Origin: Bacteroidetes bacterium HGW-Bacteroidetes-7
GTDB taxonomy: Bacteria > Bacteroidota > Bacteroidia > Bacteroidales > UBA932
NCBI GenBank assembly: GCA_002842465.1
Contig: PHDA01000007.1
Span: 30,770 to 94,769 of the forward strand
Reading direction: 5' to 3'
Length of the DNA stretch: 64,000 nucleotides
Shown here: one piece after another, positions 36,396 to 47,193 of the stretch
Position numbering within the stretch: the stretch's first letter is position 1
Layout of the letters: each line of letters begins with the position of its first letter
The notes under the pieces: generated by a model
The model's input: only the letters and a program-made list of their open reading frames with translations
Told to the model about the DNA's origin: nothing
Databases searched by the model: none
Position numbers and translations under genes: made by a program

Positions 36396-37919
36396 TTACC
36401 TTCTGGAAACTTTGTACAAATCTGTCCGTCTGTCTTTCAGATTTCTTACGCTTCCAAAGTTGTGTAACTCGGTGAGTAAATCGAGATCTACGTCAGCGAT
36501 CAATATCATCTCTGTGTTGGGTGTAGCTTCCGATTTAACCCCATTTACAGGAAAAGGGAAATCACATGGTGTAAAAACCATTGACTGAGAGTATTGAATG
36601 TCCATATTCTGAACTTTAGGCAGATTACCTACGCTTCCTGTTATTGCCACAAAACACTCATTTTCAATCGCTCTTGCTTGAGCACAGTATCTGACACGTG
36701 CATATGCATTTTGAGTATCTGTAAGGAAAGGAACAAAAAGAATATCCATACCATCATCAGCAAGTAATCTGCTCAACTCCGGAAACTCTACATCATAACA
36801 GATTAAAATTCCTATTTTCCCACAATCTGTATCAAACACCTTAATTTCGTTTCCTCCTTTAAGTCCCCACACTCTATCTTCGTCAGGGGTGACATGAATC
36901 TTTTCGTATCGTTCAACAGATCCATCTCTCTTACACAAATATCCTGTATTATGTAGATTGCCGTCAATGATTTCGGGCATACTGCCGGTAATAATATTAA
37001 TATTATACGAAACAGAGAGTTTTGAAAACTCGGCTACAATGGTTTTTGTATAATCTGCCAGCTTACGAATTGCATCAGGCTCACTAAGCTTATTATATTT
37101 AGCCATTAGGGGGGCGTTGAAAAACTCCGGAAACAGAGCAAAGTCACTTTTATATCCACTCAAAGCGTCAATAAAAAATTCTACCTGCTCCATAAGTTCT
37201 TCGGTGTTGTTGTATGGTCGCATCTGCCACTGAACAAGACCCAGCCTTACAACCTTTTTGTTAATCTGGGTTTTTATGGATTTCATCTCATAATAGATGT
37301 TATCCCACCTTAAAAGAACTGCAAACTCCTTAGAAAATTCATCCCCTTCAAGATAAGCTTTCAGAATTCTTACAGGATAAAAATCATTGGAGAGTTGAAA
37401 ATTAAGAACCGCATCATCAATCTCCTTTGATTTAATTTTCTCAATATATTGTTTTGGTGTTAAAGAATCGGCATATTTATGATATCCTGGTATCCTTCCA
37501 CCAAAGACGATGCCTTTGAGGTTTAGTTTTTCGCACAACTCTTTTCTAAAATCGTACATTCGTCTGCCAAGACGCATACCTCTGAATTCCGGCTTAATGA
37601 AGATATCAACACCATAAAGCATATCTCCTTTTTTATTATGGGTATCAAAGGTGTAGTTTCCGGTTATCTCTCTGTATGTATGTGGGATCTCTACTTTCTG
37701 CTGATCTACAATAATTGAGAGGGCACATCCGGCTATCTGTCCGTTTACCTTTACTACTATCTGTCCTTTAGGAAATATCTCCAGGAGTTTACTTATGTGA
37801 TGCTCTTTCCAGTATGATGCAGGCATCTGTTGGTAAGAGTCAATCATTGCCTCTTTTAGTTCCTGATAATCGTCAATTGTAAGATATAGAATCTCTATAT
37901 TAATGTTTTGTTGTTCCAT
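36396..37919 (-). CDS. GNAT acetyltransferase / carbon-nitrogen hydrolase fusion
   Basis: N-terminal GNAT (KPEFRGMRLGRRMYDFR), C-terminal nitrilase (FPEFFNAP, YEKIHVTPDEDRVW, ICYDVEFPE). Confidence 0.9.
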   Translation of the reverse strand: MEQQNINIEILYLTIDDYQELKEAMIDSYQQMPASYWKEHHISKLLEIFPKGQIVVKVNGQIAGCALSIIVDQQKVEIPHTYREITGNYTFDTHNKKGDMLYGVDIFIKPEFRGMRLGRRMYDFRKELCEKLNLKGIVFGGRIPGYHKYADSLTPKQYIEKIKSKEIDDAVLNFQLSNDFYPVRILKAYLEGDEFSKEFAVLLRWDNIYYEMKSIKTQINKKVVRLGLVQWQMRPYNNTEELMEQVEFFIDALSGYKSDFALFPEFFNAPLMAKYNKLSEPDAIRKLADYTKTIVAEFSKLSVSYNINIITGSMPEIIDGNLHNTGYLCKRDGSVERYEKIHVTPDEDRVWGLKGGNEIKVFDTDCGKIGILICYDVEFPELSRLLADDGMDILFVPFLTDTQNAYARVRYCAQARAIENECFVAITGSVGNLPKVQNMDIQYSQSMVFTPCDFPFPVNGVKSEATPNTEMILIADVDLDLLTELHNFGSVRNLKDRRTDLYKVSRR

Positions 37920-37924
37920 ACTAA

Positions 37925-37983
37925 ATGATAATGAATTATGATAATGAATTATGATTTTGTGTTATGATATTAGACATCATAAA
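37925..37983. repeat. 13-bp tandem repeat (atgataatgaatt x2 plus degenerate copies) ending in a TTATGAT-N7-ATCATAA palindrome
   Basis: Directly read between divergent genes. Confidence 0.75.
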
Positions 37984-38192
37984 AAAACAAATTTAGTCAT
38001 AATAATCTATAAGCCCATTATACCTCCTGGATCTTTTTTACACTATTGCATTTTTAAAGACTACTATGCATTTGCTATTGTATATATTAAAGGCCATAAC
38101 GGCTCCATCATATTTACACTCATGTTGGGAGAATTCAAATTAATTATTATATTAGCCGCCGATAATAAAAGAAATAACTAAAACTAACCGCT

Positions 38193-39728
38193 ATGTTATT
38201 ACACCAGCAATTTGTCCGGAATGCAAAAAAGTATGCCGATAAGTTAGCAATCATTGACAAAACAACAGATAAACGAGTAACATACTCAAGAGCGCTTATA
38301 GGGGCTCTTATTTTAAGCAAAAAATTTAAAAAATATGATCCGGGATTTATAGGAATCATGATACCAACCTCTGCGGGATGCGCACTAGCTACAGTAGGTG
38401 CCCTCATGAGCGGAAGAATTCCTGTTATGATCAACTACTCTACCGGTGCAGAAACTAATGCTATTTATGCTCAGAGTAAATGCAAGTTTAAAACAATTAT
38501 CACTTCAAAAGCTCTGCTCGAAAAAATTAAATGTCCTGTTATTGATGGAATGGTTATGATTGAAGATATCATGGCCGGAGTTACAGCCGGGGATAAAATA
38601 TCTGCTGCACTTCAAACCAAGCTTCCAACAGGCATCCTTCTAAACACTATTCACAAGGGTGACGAAAATGACACAGCGGCTATTCTCTTTACCAGTGGCA
38701 GCGAAAAAGACCCTAAAGCAGTTCAGCTTACTCACAAAAATATCTCTTCAAATATCCAAAACTTCGGAAGTTATGTAAATGTAACAGATAACGATGTTTT
38801 ATTGGCTAATCTTGTTTTCTTTCACGTATTCGGGTTAACAGTTAATCTTTGGGTATCTCTATACTACGGAATGACAATGGTCTCTTATGCAAATCCTCTA
38901 GATTTCCAAACTGTATGCACAATCGCAAGAGATGAGAAACCAACAATCATGGTTGGGACACCAAGCTTTTTCTGGGGCTATTTACACAAATCTGAGCCGG
39001 GAGACTTCAAAACATTGAGAATTATGGTGTCGGGTGCAGACAAATGTCCGGATGCTCTTAGAGAGGGCTTTATGCAGAAGCATGGAGTGACTCTTCTTGA
39101 GGGATACGGTGCCACAGAAACCGCTCCGGTGATCTCTGTAAACTCTTATGAATTCAACAGACCCGGCAGTACCGGCAAGGTTATCCCGGGAGTTGAAGTA
39201 CGGGTCGAAAACTTTGAAACCGGCCTTGAGTGCAAACTTGGTGAGGTTGGAAAGATTCTTGTAAAGGGAGATTCAGTAATGAAAGGATATTACGACGACC
39301 CTGAACTAACTGCCGAAGCTCTGCAAGGAGGTTGGTACAACACAGGAGATATGGGCTTTTTTGATGCTGATAAATACCTTTGGCATGCAGGTCGCTTTAA
39401 GCGTTTTGTAAAAATCGGAGGAGAGATGGTATCTCTTGTGAAGGTTGAGAACACTCTTGAGAAGCACTTACCAATGGGAGTATCGTGTTGCGTTGTTGAT
39501 GTCTCTGATGAAATAAGAGGCTCTTCAATAATAGCAACAGTAACAATTGAGGTTAATAAATCAGAAATCCTTAAAAAAATGGGTGATGACCTTCCAAACA
39601 TTGCTCTTCCTAAACAGTTTCTGGTTATAAAAGAGCTCCCTATGATGAGTTCAGGTAAAATTGACTTCAGAACTGTTACAAAAATCGTTCAGGATATGCT
39701 CAATGAACCGACAATTTCTGAAATTTAA
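38193..39728 (+). CDS. AMP-dependent synthetase/ligase (acyl-CoA/ACP synthetase-like)
   Basis: AAILFTSGSEKDPKAVQLTHKN, EGYGATETAPVIS, GWYNTGDMG. Confidence 0.92.
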   Translation: MLLHQQFVRNAKKYADKLAIIDKTTDKRVTYSRALIGALILSKKFKKYDPGFIGIMIPTSAGCALATVGALMSGRIPVMINYSTGAETNAIYAQSKCKFKTIITSKALLEKIKCPVIDGMVMIEDIMAGVTAGDKISAALQTKLPTGILLNTIHKGDENDTAAILFTSGSEKDPKAVQLTHKNISSNIQNFGSYVNVTDNDVLLANLVFFHVFGLTVNLWVSLYYGMTMVSYANPLDFQTVCTIARDEKPTIMVGTPSFFWGYLHKSEPGDFKTLRIMVSGADKCPDALREGFMQKHGVTLLEGYGATETAPVISVNSYEFNRPGSTGKVIPGVEVRVENFETGLECKLGEVGKILVKGDSVMKGYYDDPELTAEALQGGWYNTGDMGFFDADKYLWHAGRFKRFVKIGGEMVSLVKVENTLEKHLPMGVSCCVVDVSDEIRGSSIIATVTIEVNKSEILKKMGDDLPNIALPKQFLVIKELPMMSSGKIDFRTVTKIVQDMLNEPTISEI

Positions 39729-39753
39729 GTATTAAACAGGCCATAAGAAAGGG

Positions 39754-39785
39754 GGATGATCAGATAGTGCTGATCATCCTCTTTT
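39754..39785 (+). terminator. Rho-independent terminator
   Basis: ggatgatcag atagtg ctgatcatcc tcttttt. Confidence 0.85.
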
Positions 39786-40172
39786 TGCTTTCAAATCGTA
39801 AATTTTTACAATTTTCACAAAAAACATATTTTATTGTAATTCTGAATATCAATTCTTTCCAAAATGCCTACTCCAATTAACTTACAAATCATTTGCAGTG
39901 TAAAATAAAATTACTTACATTGTGTTAAGGTTTAGAGCATAGAAGACAATCAAAGTCACAATATAAATTGCCCCCCCTGACCCCAATTTCGTTTCTTTAT
40001 TTTTTCGTTTAGACAGATTCGCGTAGAGTGGAATCTTTAGCAGTTTAAGCATAAACTGTACTGGTAATGTTTAGCATTGCTTTGTGCTTTTGTATACTGT
40101 TCTGTAACTACATTAAAATTGAATATACACTTTAACCAATTTTACTCTTTTACTTAACTAAATTAAAAAACT

Positions 40173-43100
40173 ATGAAGAAACGAACATTTCTGCTACTGT
40201 GCACTTTGCTGCTTATGGTAAGTTATGCGTTTGCACAGGTTAGGGTTACCGGTGTGGTAACCGATGCTTCTGACGGGTCTCCCATACCGTTTGTAAGCAT
40301 TATTATCAAGGGAACCTCCACCGGAGTAAGTGCCGACGAAAGGGGAGCATATGTATTTGCCAATGTGCCTGCAAATGCTACCCTGGTTTTCTCTTCTGTG
40401 GGTTATCAACCACTGGAAATTGCTGTTGACGGCAGAGGCGTATTAAACGCTGTTATGACTTTAGCAGCAGTTGGTCTGGACGAAATCATGGTTGTTGCAT
40501 ACGGATCCGTAAAAAAAGGGTCATACTCAGGTTCAGCAACCCAGATTAATCAGAACTCCTTTAAAGATGTACCTGTTGTGTCATTTGAGCAGGCAATAGT
40601 AGGAGCTGTACCAGGAGTTCAGATATCACAAAGATCCGGGCAACCCGGTTCACTTCCTGAAATTCGTATCCGAGGTTTTGGATCATTTAACGCAGGTAAT
40701 GAACCTCTTTATGTAATTGACGGAGTTCCTGCAACAAGCGGTGACTACGGTTCCGGAAATATGTTCACAAGTTCGATGAACTTTCTTAACCCCGGAGACA
40801 TCCAGTCAATAACTGTTCTAAAGGATGCTGCCGCCTCTTCGCTTTACGGGTCGCGTGCATCAAACGGTGTAATCCTAATTACCACTAAAAAGGGAAAGGC
40901 CGGTAAAGTTGTCTCTACATTTAAGGGCAATGTAGCCCTTTCGTATTTTGCTTTTGACAACTACCCAATGGTAAGCGAAGCTGATGGAGAGACTCTTACC
41001 AGAGAGGCCTGGACAAACTACGGAACAGACAATCCTGTTTTTTGGCAGTCTTACGGCTCACTCAGCAACTATGTTGAGGCTATGGTAGAGCGGTATTATC
41101 CATCAAGAAAATCAGACCTTATCTATCAGGATTGGGAAAAAGCACTTTTCAGAACCGGTATAACACAAAACTATGAATACAGCATATCAGGGGGAAATGA
41201 TAAATCAAAAGTGTATGCCTCTGTGGCTTATGCCGACGAAAATGGCGTTAACCGTATTCAGTACCTTAACAGAGTTACAGCCAGCATAAACGCCGAGAGT
41301 AAAGTAAGTAAAAAAATTACAATCGGAGGTTCATTCCAGTTTTCAAATCAAAAGCAAAGTGGTCATCAGGACGGACAGGCAAAGGACAATCTTTTCTACC
41401 TTTGGAAAGTTCACCTTACTCCTCGCTGGCCATTTAAATATGCCTCAGATGATTCTTACTGGATGGAGTATTATGATGGTGGCACAAGGGTAAACCCTGT
41501 TCCTCAGTGGCATCTTCAAATAAATGATGCAACTCAAATGAGAGCCCTGCTAAAGGGTTGGGCAGAGGTTCAGCTTACCGATGACATTAAGATTAAAACA
41601 GTATTGGGAGGTGACTACCTTAAATCTCATGACAGATTTGCATGGCTATACGGACATATCAACTTTACAGCTTACGGCAAAGGTTACGCTTCAGACCGTT
41701 TCAGAAACGTTGACAGAATAGTAAGCTCAACAACTGCAAACTATAACAAGTCAATAGATAAACATAATATTGGTGTTATGGTCGGTTGGGAAGCCGAAAA
41801 AGAGGATTTTTTGCTTAGTAGACTTGAAAAAATTGACTTTGCAAACTTCGGTGCAACAGAATCTGCTCTGGCTAACACATTCCGCGCAGGTTTTACATAC
41901 CGCAGTGCGTCAAATCTTCTTTCAGCTATTAGTAACCTTAACTACGACTACGACTCAAGATACTATCTTTCGGGTTCATTCAGAAGAGACGGCTCTTCAA
42001 GGCTTGGAAAAGATAGCAGATGGGGCGATTTCTGGTCGGTTTCAGGTTCATGGAGGCTTAGCAATGAAGCGTTTATGAGAGATATTAACTGGCTGAATGA
42101 GCTTAGAATCAGAGGCTCTTACGGTACAAGCGGTACTCTTCCATCAAACTATTATGGCTATATGGCAGTATTCAGCTACGGAGTTTATGGCAATGAGGGG
42201 GCAGGCTACCCTTCTAATTTAGCAAATGCCGACCTTACATGGGAGAAGAATCGTAACTGGAATATAGGTATAGATGCAAGAATATTTGACAAGATTGACC
42301 TTGTTGCGGAATACTACAGCAAAACAACAGAAGATTTGCTGCTTAATGCATCAGTTCCTTCGACAACAGGTTTCTCTTCGGCATTAACAAATGTTGGCTC
42401 TATGCTTAACAAAGGTCTTGAGTTATCGATTAACTACGACATTATTAAGAAGAACGACATGAGTCTCTCTGTTGGGTTGAACTGGGCTAATCTTCATAAC
42501 GAAATTCTTGCTCTTGCAAATGAAGGAGAACAAATTGTGACAAGACCTCACATCTGGAAGGCAGGTTACTCTTATGTTCAGTATTATACCCGCGAGTATT
42601 ACGGTGCAGACCCTCAGACAGGAGCAGCAATGTATTACTCAAATGCAACAAAACCTGACGGAACAAGGGACAGAACACTGGTTGGAAGAGCTCAGGCTCA
42701 ATCTGTTATTCTTGATGGGATGACAGCTATTCCAAAAGGGTTTGGCGGATTTAACGCCAACTTTTCATGGAAATCACTAACAGCGTCAATGGCCTGGTCA
42801 TATAAATACGGCCATTATGTGTTTGATAACGCAGTAGATGATATAGATGATGATGGTTACAACTCTTATAAAAACACTTCAGAGGATCAGCTAAATCGCT
42901 GGCAAAAGCCAGGTGATGTAACTCAGGTTCCACGCCGTATTGCAGGAAACACCGGAGGCGGATACTATGATTCAAGCCGTGCCCTTAAAAAGGGAGATTA
43001 CCTGAGACTTAAAAACATGACAATCTCCTATAATATTCCTGATAAGGTTAAAAATTCACTCAGAATTTCAAACGCCAGAATATATGTTGCAGGTAATAAC

Positions 43101-43214
43101 CTTCTTACCTTCACCGGATTGAATTTTGATCCTGAAGTACAGGCCAATGGATACTACAACTTTACATTCCCTGCACTCAGGACTATAACCCTGGGTATTG
43201 AGGTATCACTATAA
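40173..43214 (+). CDS. SusC/RagA-family TonB-dependent receptor
   Basis: Carboxypeptidase-regulatory-like N-terminal domain, plug domain IRGFGSFNAGNEPLYVIDGVP, DIQSITVLKDAAASSLYGSRASNGVILITTKKG. Confidence 0.96.
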   Translation: MKKRTFLLLCTLLLMVSYAFAQVRVTGVVTDASDGSPIPFVSIIIKGTSTGVSADERGAYVFANVPANATLVFSSVGYQPLEIAVDGRGVLNAVMTLAAVGLDEIMVVAYGSVKKGSYSGSATQINQNSFKDVPVVSFEQAIVGAVPGVQISQRSGQPGSLPEIRIRGFGSFNAGNEPLYVIDGVPATSGDYGSGNMFTSSMNFLNPGDIQSITVLKDAAASSLYGSRASNGVILITTKKGKAGKVVSTFKGNVALSYFAFDNYPMVSEADGETLTREAWTNYGTDNPVFWQSYGSLSNYVEAMVERYYPSRKSDLIYQDWEKALFRTGITQNYEYSISGGNDKSKVYASVAYADENGVNRIQYLNRVTASINAESKVSKKITIGGSFQFSNQKQSGHQDGQAKDNLFYLWKVHLTPRWPFKYASDDSYWMEYYDGGTRVNPVPQWHLQINDATQMRALLKGWAEVQLTDDIKIKTVLGGDYLKSHDRFAWLYGHINFTAYGKGYASDRFRNVDRIVSSTTANYNKSIDKHNIGVMVGWEAEKEDFLLSRLEKIDFANFGATESALANTFRAGFTYRSASNLLSAISNLNYDYDSRYYLSGSFRRDGSSRLGKDSRWGDFWSVSGSWRLSNEAFMRDINWLNELRIRGSYGTSGTLPSNYYGYMAVFSYGVYGNEGAGYPSNLANADLTWEKNRNWNIGIDARIFDKIDLVAEYYSKTTEDLLLNASVPSTTGFSSALTNVGSMLNKGLELSINYDIIKKNDMSLSVGLNWANLHNEILALANEGEQIVTRPHIWKAGYSYVQYYTREYYGADPQTGAAMYYSNATKPDGTRDRTLVGRAQAQSVILDGMTAIPKGFGGFNANFSWKSLTASMAWSYKYGHYVFDNAVDDIDDDGYNSYKNTSEDQLNRWQKPGDVTQVPRRIAGNTGGGYYDSSRALKKGDYLRLKNMTISYNIPDKVKNSLRISNARIYVAGNNLLTFTGLNFDPEVQANGYYNFTFPALRTITLGIEVSL

Positions 43215-43233
43215 ATAATTAACATCTATTAAT

Positions 43234-44694
43234 ATGAAAAAAATTATACTGAATATTATAGTTGTGTCGGGGTTAATGTTGTCTTTATCGTCATGTGAAG
43301 ATTTCCTCGACACAAAACCTACCAATGTGATAGTGGCCGAAACCGCAATGCTTACCCTGTACGATGCAGGTATAGTTGCAAACGGTCTGTACGAAAACAT
43401 GAAATGGTTCGACTATTACGGTACACAAATGCAGCTTTTTGGAGACCAGAGGGGTGACAACATTCAGCCAAGAACATTGTCGGTTGGTTGGCCTCAGATA
43501 TACACTTTGGGTTACGAAGCTGAAGCTAACACATATTTCTCTACATGGTCAAGGTGCTATGAAACCATTATGCGTTGCAACACTTTACTTGGCAATATTG
43601 ACAAGTTACAAGTCACTAGCACTGCAGATATTGCCAAGAAAAACGATTACAAAGGGCAAGCTTATGCAGTAAGAGCTTTGGTCTATTTTGACCTTGCAAG
43701 ATTGTATGGTTATCCATATGCAAAGGATAATGGAGCATCTTTGGGAGCTGTTCTTATTACAGAAATTACCTCCCCTGCAAACTCAAAAAAACCAAGAAGT
43801 ACTGTTGCTGAAACATATGCACAGGCCCTTGGAGACCTTGAGACAGCTCTTCCTCTGCTTTCCAAAGCAAAGAACACCTATCACTTCAACTATTGGGCAG
43901 CAAAACTATTGCAGGCAAGAATATACCTCTATAAGGGGGAATGGAATAACGCATATACTGCTGCCAAAGAGGTAATTGACCAATCGCCCTATTCTATGGT
44001 ATCAAACGCGGGATATGTTGATTACTGGAAACAAGAGGGTGCAAATGAGACTGTTCTTGAGCTTTTTGTCTCTAATCAGGCGAGGATTGACCTCGATGGT
44101 GGTTATGTTTCAATGTGGCATAACCTATGGCACGGAGCACCATCATCAGGAGCGACACTTATTCCTACAGTCAGCTGGATAAACCTTATTAAATCTGAAC
44201 CTGGCGATGTTCGCGCAAATTTTGTAAGATACGATTCCCAATATGAAATCTCAAAGGCCTGGCTATCGAAGTTCCCGGGTAACGGTGGAACAAACTTCAG
44301 ATTGAATAACCCTCGCATATTGAGAATTACTGAAGCCTATCTGATTGCCGCCGAAGGTGCACTCAAAGGTACAGCAGGAGCATCTGCAGCAAGCACTTAT
44401 CTAAACGCTGTAAGAAAAAGAGCAAACCCTTCTGTTTCTGATGTTGTTGCTACAGACGACCTTATTCAAATTGAAAGAAGGAAGGAGTTTATTGGTGAAG
44501 GTCACAGATTCTTTGACCAGATGCGTCTTGGGAAATCAATTACAAGAGCAGACGGTGACGGCCATAACTTTGCCGTATCAGCCGGATGCCCTGAAACAAT
44601 AACCTGGAGCTACTTTAAAGTTGTTCTTCCAATTTCACACACCGAAAGACAACTTTATCCCGAACTTCAGCAAAACCCTGGTTACACACAGTAA
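43234..44694 (+). CDS. SusD/RagB-family surface nutrient-binding lipoprotein
   Basis: SSCEDFLDTKP lipobox, YAVRALVYFDLARLYGYPY, IERRKEFIGEGHRFFDQMRLGK. Confidence 0.96.
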   Translation: MKKIILNIIVVSGLMLSLSSCEDFLDTKPTNVIVAETAMLTLYDAGIVANGLYENMKWFDYYGTQMQLFGDQRGDNIQPRTLSVGWPQIYTLGYEAEANTYFSTWSRCYETIMRCNTLLGNIDKLQVTSTADIAKKNDYKGQAYAVRALVYFDLARLYGYPYAKDNGASLGAVLITEITSPANSKKPRSTVAETYAQALGDLETALPLLSKAKNTYHFNYWAAKLLQARIYLYKGEWNNAYTAAKEVIDQSPYSMVSNAGYVDYWKQEGANETVLELFVSNQARIDLDGGYVSMWHNLWHGAPSSGATLIPTVSWINLIKSEPGDVRANFVRYDSQYEISKAWLSKFPGNGGTNFRLNNPRILRITEAYLIAAEGALKGTAGASAASTYLNAVRKRANPSVSDVVATDDLIQIERRKEFIGEGHRFFDQMRLGKSITRADGDGHNFAVSAGCPETITWSYFKVVLPISHTERQLYPELQQNPGYTQ

Positions 44695-44722
44695 CCTTTT
44701 TCACGACTAGTTTTTTTGATTC

Positions 44723-44755
44723 GAGAGTGGGTCCGTACCGGCCCGCTCTCTTTTT
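44723..44755 (+). terminator. Terminator after susD
   Basis: gagagtggg ... cccgctctc ttttt. Confidence 0.8.
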
Positions 44756-44825
44756 GTACTTAACCTTACTTTAAAAAGGTTTCTTAAATTTGTGAACAGC
44801 AAACTCATTAACAAATTGCTTTATT

Positions 44826-45506
44826 ATGGAAAAAGTACTGAATTTTCTTAACAACCTAAGATTGAATAACAACAGATCTTGGTTCGAAGAGCATAAAGGT
44901 GAATATAAAGAGGCCCTTGAGATATTTAACTCGTTTACAGAAAAACTCATTACCGGAATAGGTTCGTTTGATCCCTCGGTTAAAAATCTAACAGTCAAAG
45001 ATTGCACCTATCGAATATATCGTGATGTCAGGTTTTCAACAGACAAATCGCCATACAAAACTCATATGGGGGCATTTATCTCTCCAAAAGGTAAGGGCTC
45101 AGGTTATTCCGGGTACTATTTTCATATTGAAGCCAAAGGGTCTGAATATATTGGAGGTCATATCCTAAGTACAGGAATTTACAGGCCGGCTCCGGTTGTG
45201 GTTAAAAATATTCGTGAAGAGATTATGCTCAATGGTAAAGAGTTCCAAAAAACAATTGACATAGCATATGGGTTTAAGCTTGATAGTGGGGATGCGCTAA
45301 AGAGAATCCCTGCAGGGTTCCCGGCAGACAACGAGTACTCTGAATATTTCAAACTCAAAGATTATTTTCTGATGAAATTCGTTGATGACTCTTTTATCTT
45401 GGGAGATAATCTGTTGGAGAGAACAGTTAACGAGTATAAAAAAACACTAGCTTTCAACTCTCTTCTAAACAAAGTGGTTGACTATGCATACGAAGATAAT
45501 TTGTAG
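44826..45506 (+). CDS. DUF2461 domain-containing protein
   Basis: NNNRSWFEEHK, YRIYRDVRFSTDKSPYKTHMGAF. Confidence 0.9.
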   Translation: MEKVLNFLNNLRLNNNRSWFEEHKGEYKEALEIFNSFTEKLITGIGSFDPSVKNLTVKDCTYRIYRDVRFSTDKSPYKTHMGAFISPKGKGSGYSGYYFHIEAKGSEYIGGHILSTGIYRPAPVVVKNIREEIMLNGKEFQKTIDIAYGFKLDSGDALKRIPAGFPADNEYSEYFKLKDYFLMKFVDDSFILGDNLLERTVNEYKKTLAFNSLLNKVVDYAYEDNL

Positions 45507-45516
45507 AAAAACGTAA

Positions 45517-46575
45517 CTACTTGGCAGACTTTTCTTCTCTTGTGTAAACCTGATTCTCCTGTTCGGCAACTCTTATAAAAGTTGTTCTTTTTGACAGCTC
45601 CTTAAGTTGTGATGCACCCACATAAGTACAAGTGCTTCTCACACCTCCTAAAATATCAAGAACAGTCTCTTCTACAGCCCCCCTGTATGGAACCTCAACG
45701 GTTTTACCTTCGCTTGCCCTATACTCAGCTACTCCTCCGGAATGTTTCTTCATTGCTGTTGCAGAGCTCATTCCGTAAAAGAGTTTCATCTTTTGGCCAC
45801 TCTTTTCAATCAATTCTCCTCCGCTTTCATCATGCCCGGCAAGCATACCGCCAAGCATCACAAAGTCGGCTCCGGCTCCAAAGGCCTTAGCCACATCTCC
45901 CGGAGTAGAGCAGCCTCCGTCACTAATTATTTGCCCGCCAAGACCGTGAGCAGCGTCGGCACATTCGATTATCGCAGAGAGCTGAGGGTATCCCACTCCG
46001 GTTTTAACCCTTGTTGTGCATACTGAACCCGGGCCAATACCAACTTTAATAATATCTGCTCCGGAAAGCAATAACTCCTCAACCATCTCTCCCGTTACAA
46101 CATTGCCGGCGATTATTACTTTATCGGAAAATCTCTTTCTGACCTGCTTGACAAAGGCTACAAAGTGCTCTGAATATCCGTTTGCAACGTCAATACAAAT
46201 GAATCTCAGTTGGGGGTTACCTGAAATAATCAAGTTGAGCTTTTCAAAGTCTGACGGGCTTGTTCCGGTACTAATGGCGATGAAATTCTCAACTCCATTT
46301 GGTGCTTCTGCAAGGAACTTGGCCCACTGTTCATTAGTGTAATGTTTATGAATGGCTGTAAACATTTTGTGCTTCATAAGCGCCAGAGCCATTTCAAAGG
46401 TTCCAACCGTGTCCATATTGGCAGCCATAACCGGAATACCGGTCCACTCGCCTTTACTGTGAAGAAGTCTGAATGTCCGTTCAAGTTTTACCTGCGACCT
46501 GCTTTTAAGGGTCGATCTTTTTGGACGAAACATTACATCTTTAAAGCCCAGTTTTATATCGTACTCTATTCTCAT
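45517..46575 (-). CDS. guaC: GMP reductase (IMPDH/GMPR family)
   Basis: [46 protein letters not shown]. Confidence 0.92.
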   Translation of the reverse strand: MRIEYDIKLGFKDVMFRPKRSTLKSRSQVKLERTFRLLHSKGEWTGIPVMAANMDTVGTFEMALALMKHKMFTAIHKHYTNEQWAKFLAEAPNGVENFIAISTGTSPSDFEKLNLIISGNPQLRFICIDVANGYSEHFVAFVKQVRKRFSDKVIIAGNVVTGEMVEELLLSGADIIKVGIGPGSVCTTRVKTGVGYPQLSAIIECADAAHGLGGQIISDGGCSTPGDVAKAFGAGADFVMLGGMLAGHDESGGELIEKSGQKMKLFYGMSSATAMKKHSGGVAEYRASEGKTVEVPYRGAVEETVLDILGGVRSTCTYVGASQLKELSKRTTFIRVAEQENQVYTREEKSAK

Positions 46576-46587
46576 CTTATACTGTAT

Positions 46588-47145
46588 TTAAAAACCAAGT
46601 TCATTTTCAATTGGAGCAAGTGCGGCTATTGCCAAGGTAGCAAATTCGTCAATTGGAATACCTATCTGCTCACACTCCATTATGGCATCTCTGTTTACCG
46701 AAGCGGCAAAAAGTTTCTCTTTCATCCTCTTCACAACTGATTTTGTCTTAACGCTTGATATTTTTTTGTCGGGATATACCAGAGCCACGGCAAAGATCAA
46801 CCCTGTGATAGTCTCTCCTGCAGAAAGTGCATGATGGAAGCGTTTGCTTCTTCTGATATTAGTTGCCTTCTCGTTATGCAGCAAAATTGCCTCTACTGCA
46901 TCTTCGGGCATCTCCTCTTTTCTTAGTAATTCAGCCCCCTCAGGACCGTGGCGCAAAGAGTCCCCTTGGGTGAATTCAACATCAATATCATGCATCAACC
47001 CCGCCATTCCCCACACATTTACATCCTCCCCGAACCGTTCCGCAAGACTCCTCATCACTGCCTCTGAAGCAAGACAATGGGCAATCATTTTGGGATTTTT
47101 AATGTTTTTATTGAGAAGGTCAAGATAATATTCCCTGCTTTTCAT
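46588..47145 (-). CDS. HD-domain phosphohydrolase-like protein
   Basis: HCLASE..., GLMHDIDVE HD motif, LLHNEKA. Confidence 0.85.
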   Translation of the reverse strand: MKSREYYLDLLNKNIKNPKMIAHCLASEAVMRSLAERFGEDVNVWGMAGLMHDIDVEFTQGDSLRHGPEGAELLRKEEMPEDAVEAILLHNEKATNIRRSKRFHHALSAGETITGLIFAVALVYPDKKISSVKTKSVVKRMKEKLFAASVNRDAIMECEQIGIPIDEFATLAIAALAPIENELGF

Positions 47146-47193
47146 AAAATTTAAATTTAACAAGCGAATTTAACAAAAAAGAGGGATAGAAAT

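Noticed and set aside
39971-39977. C7 tract as a phase-variation switch for SusC
   Set aside because: Short tract about 200 bp upstream of the start, not placed in a recognisable promoter spacer; only noted.
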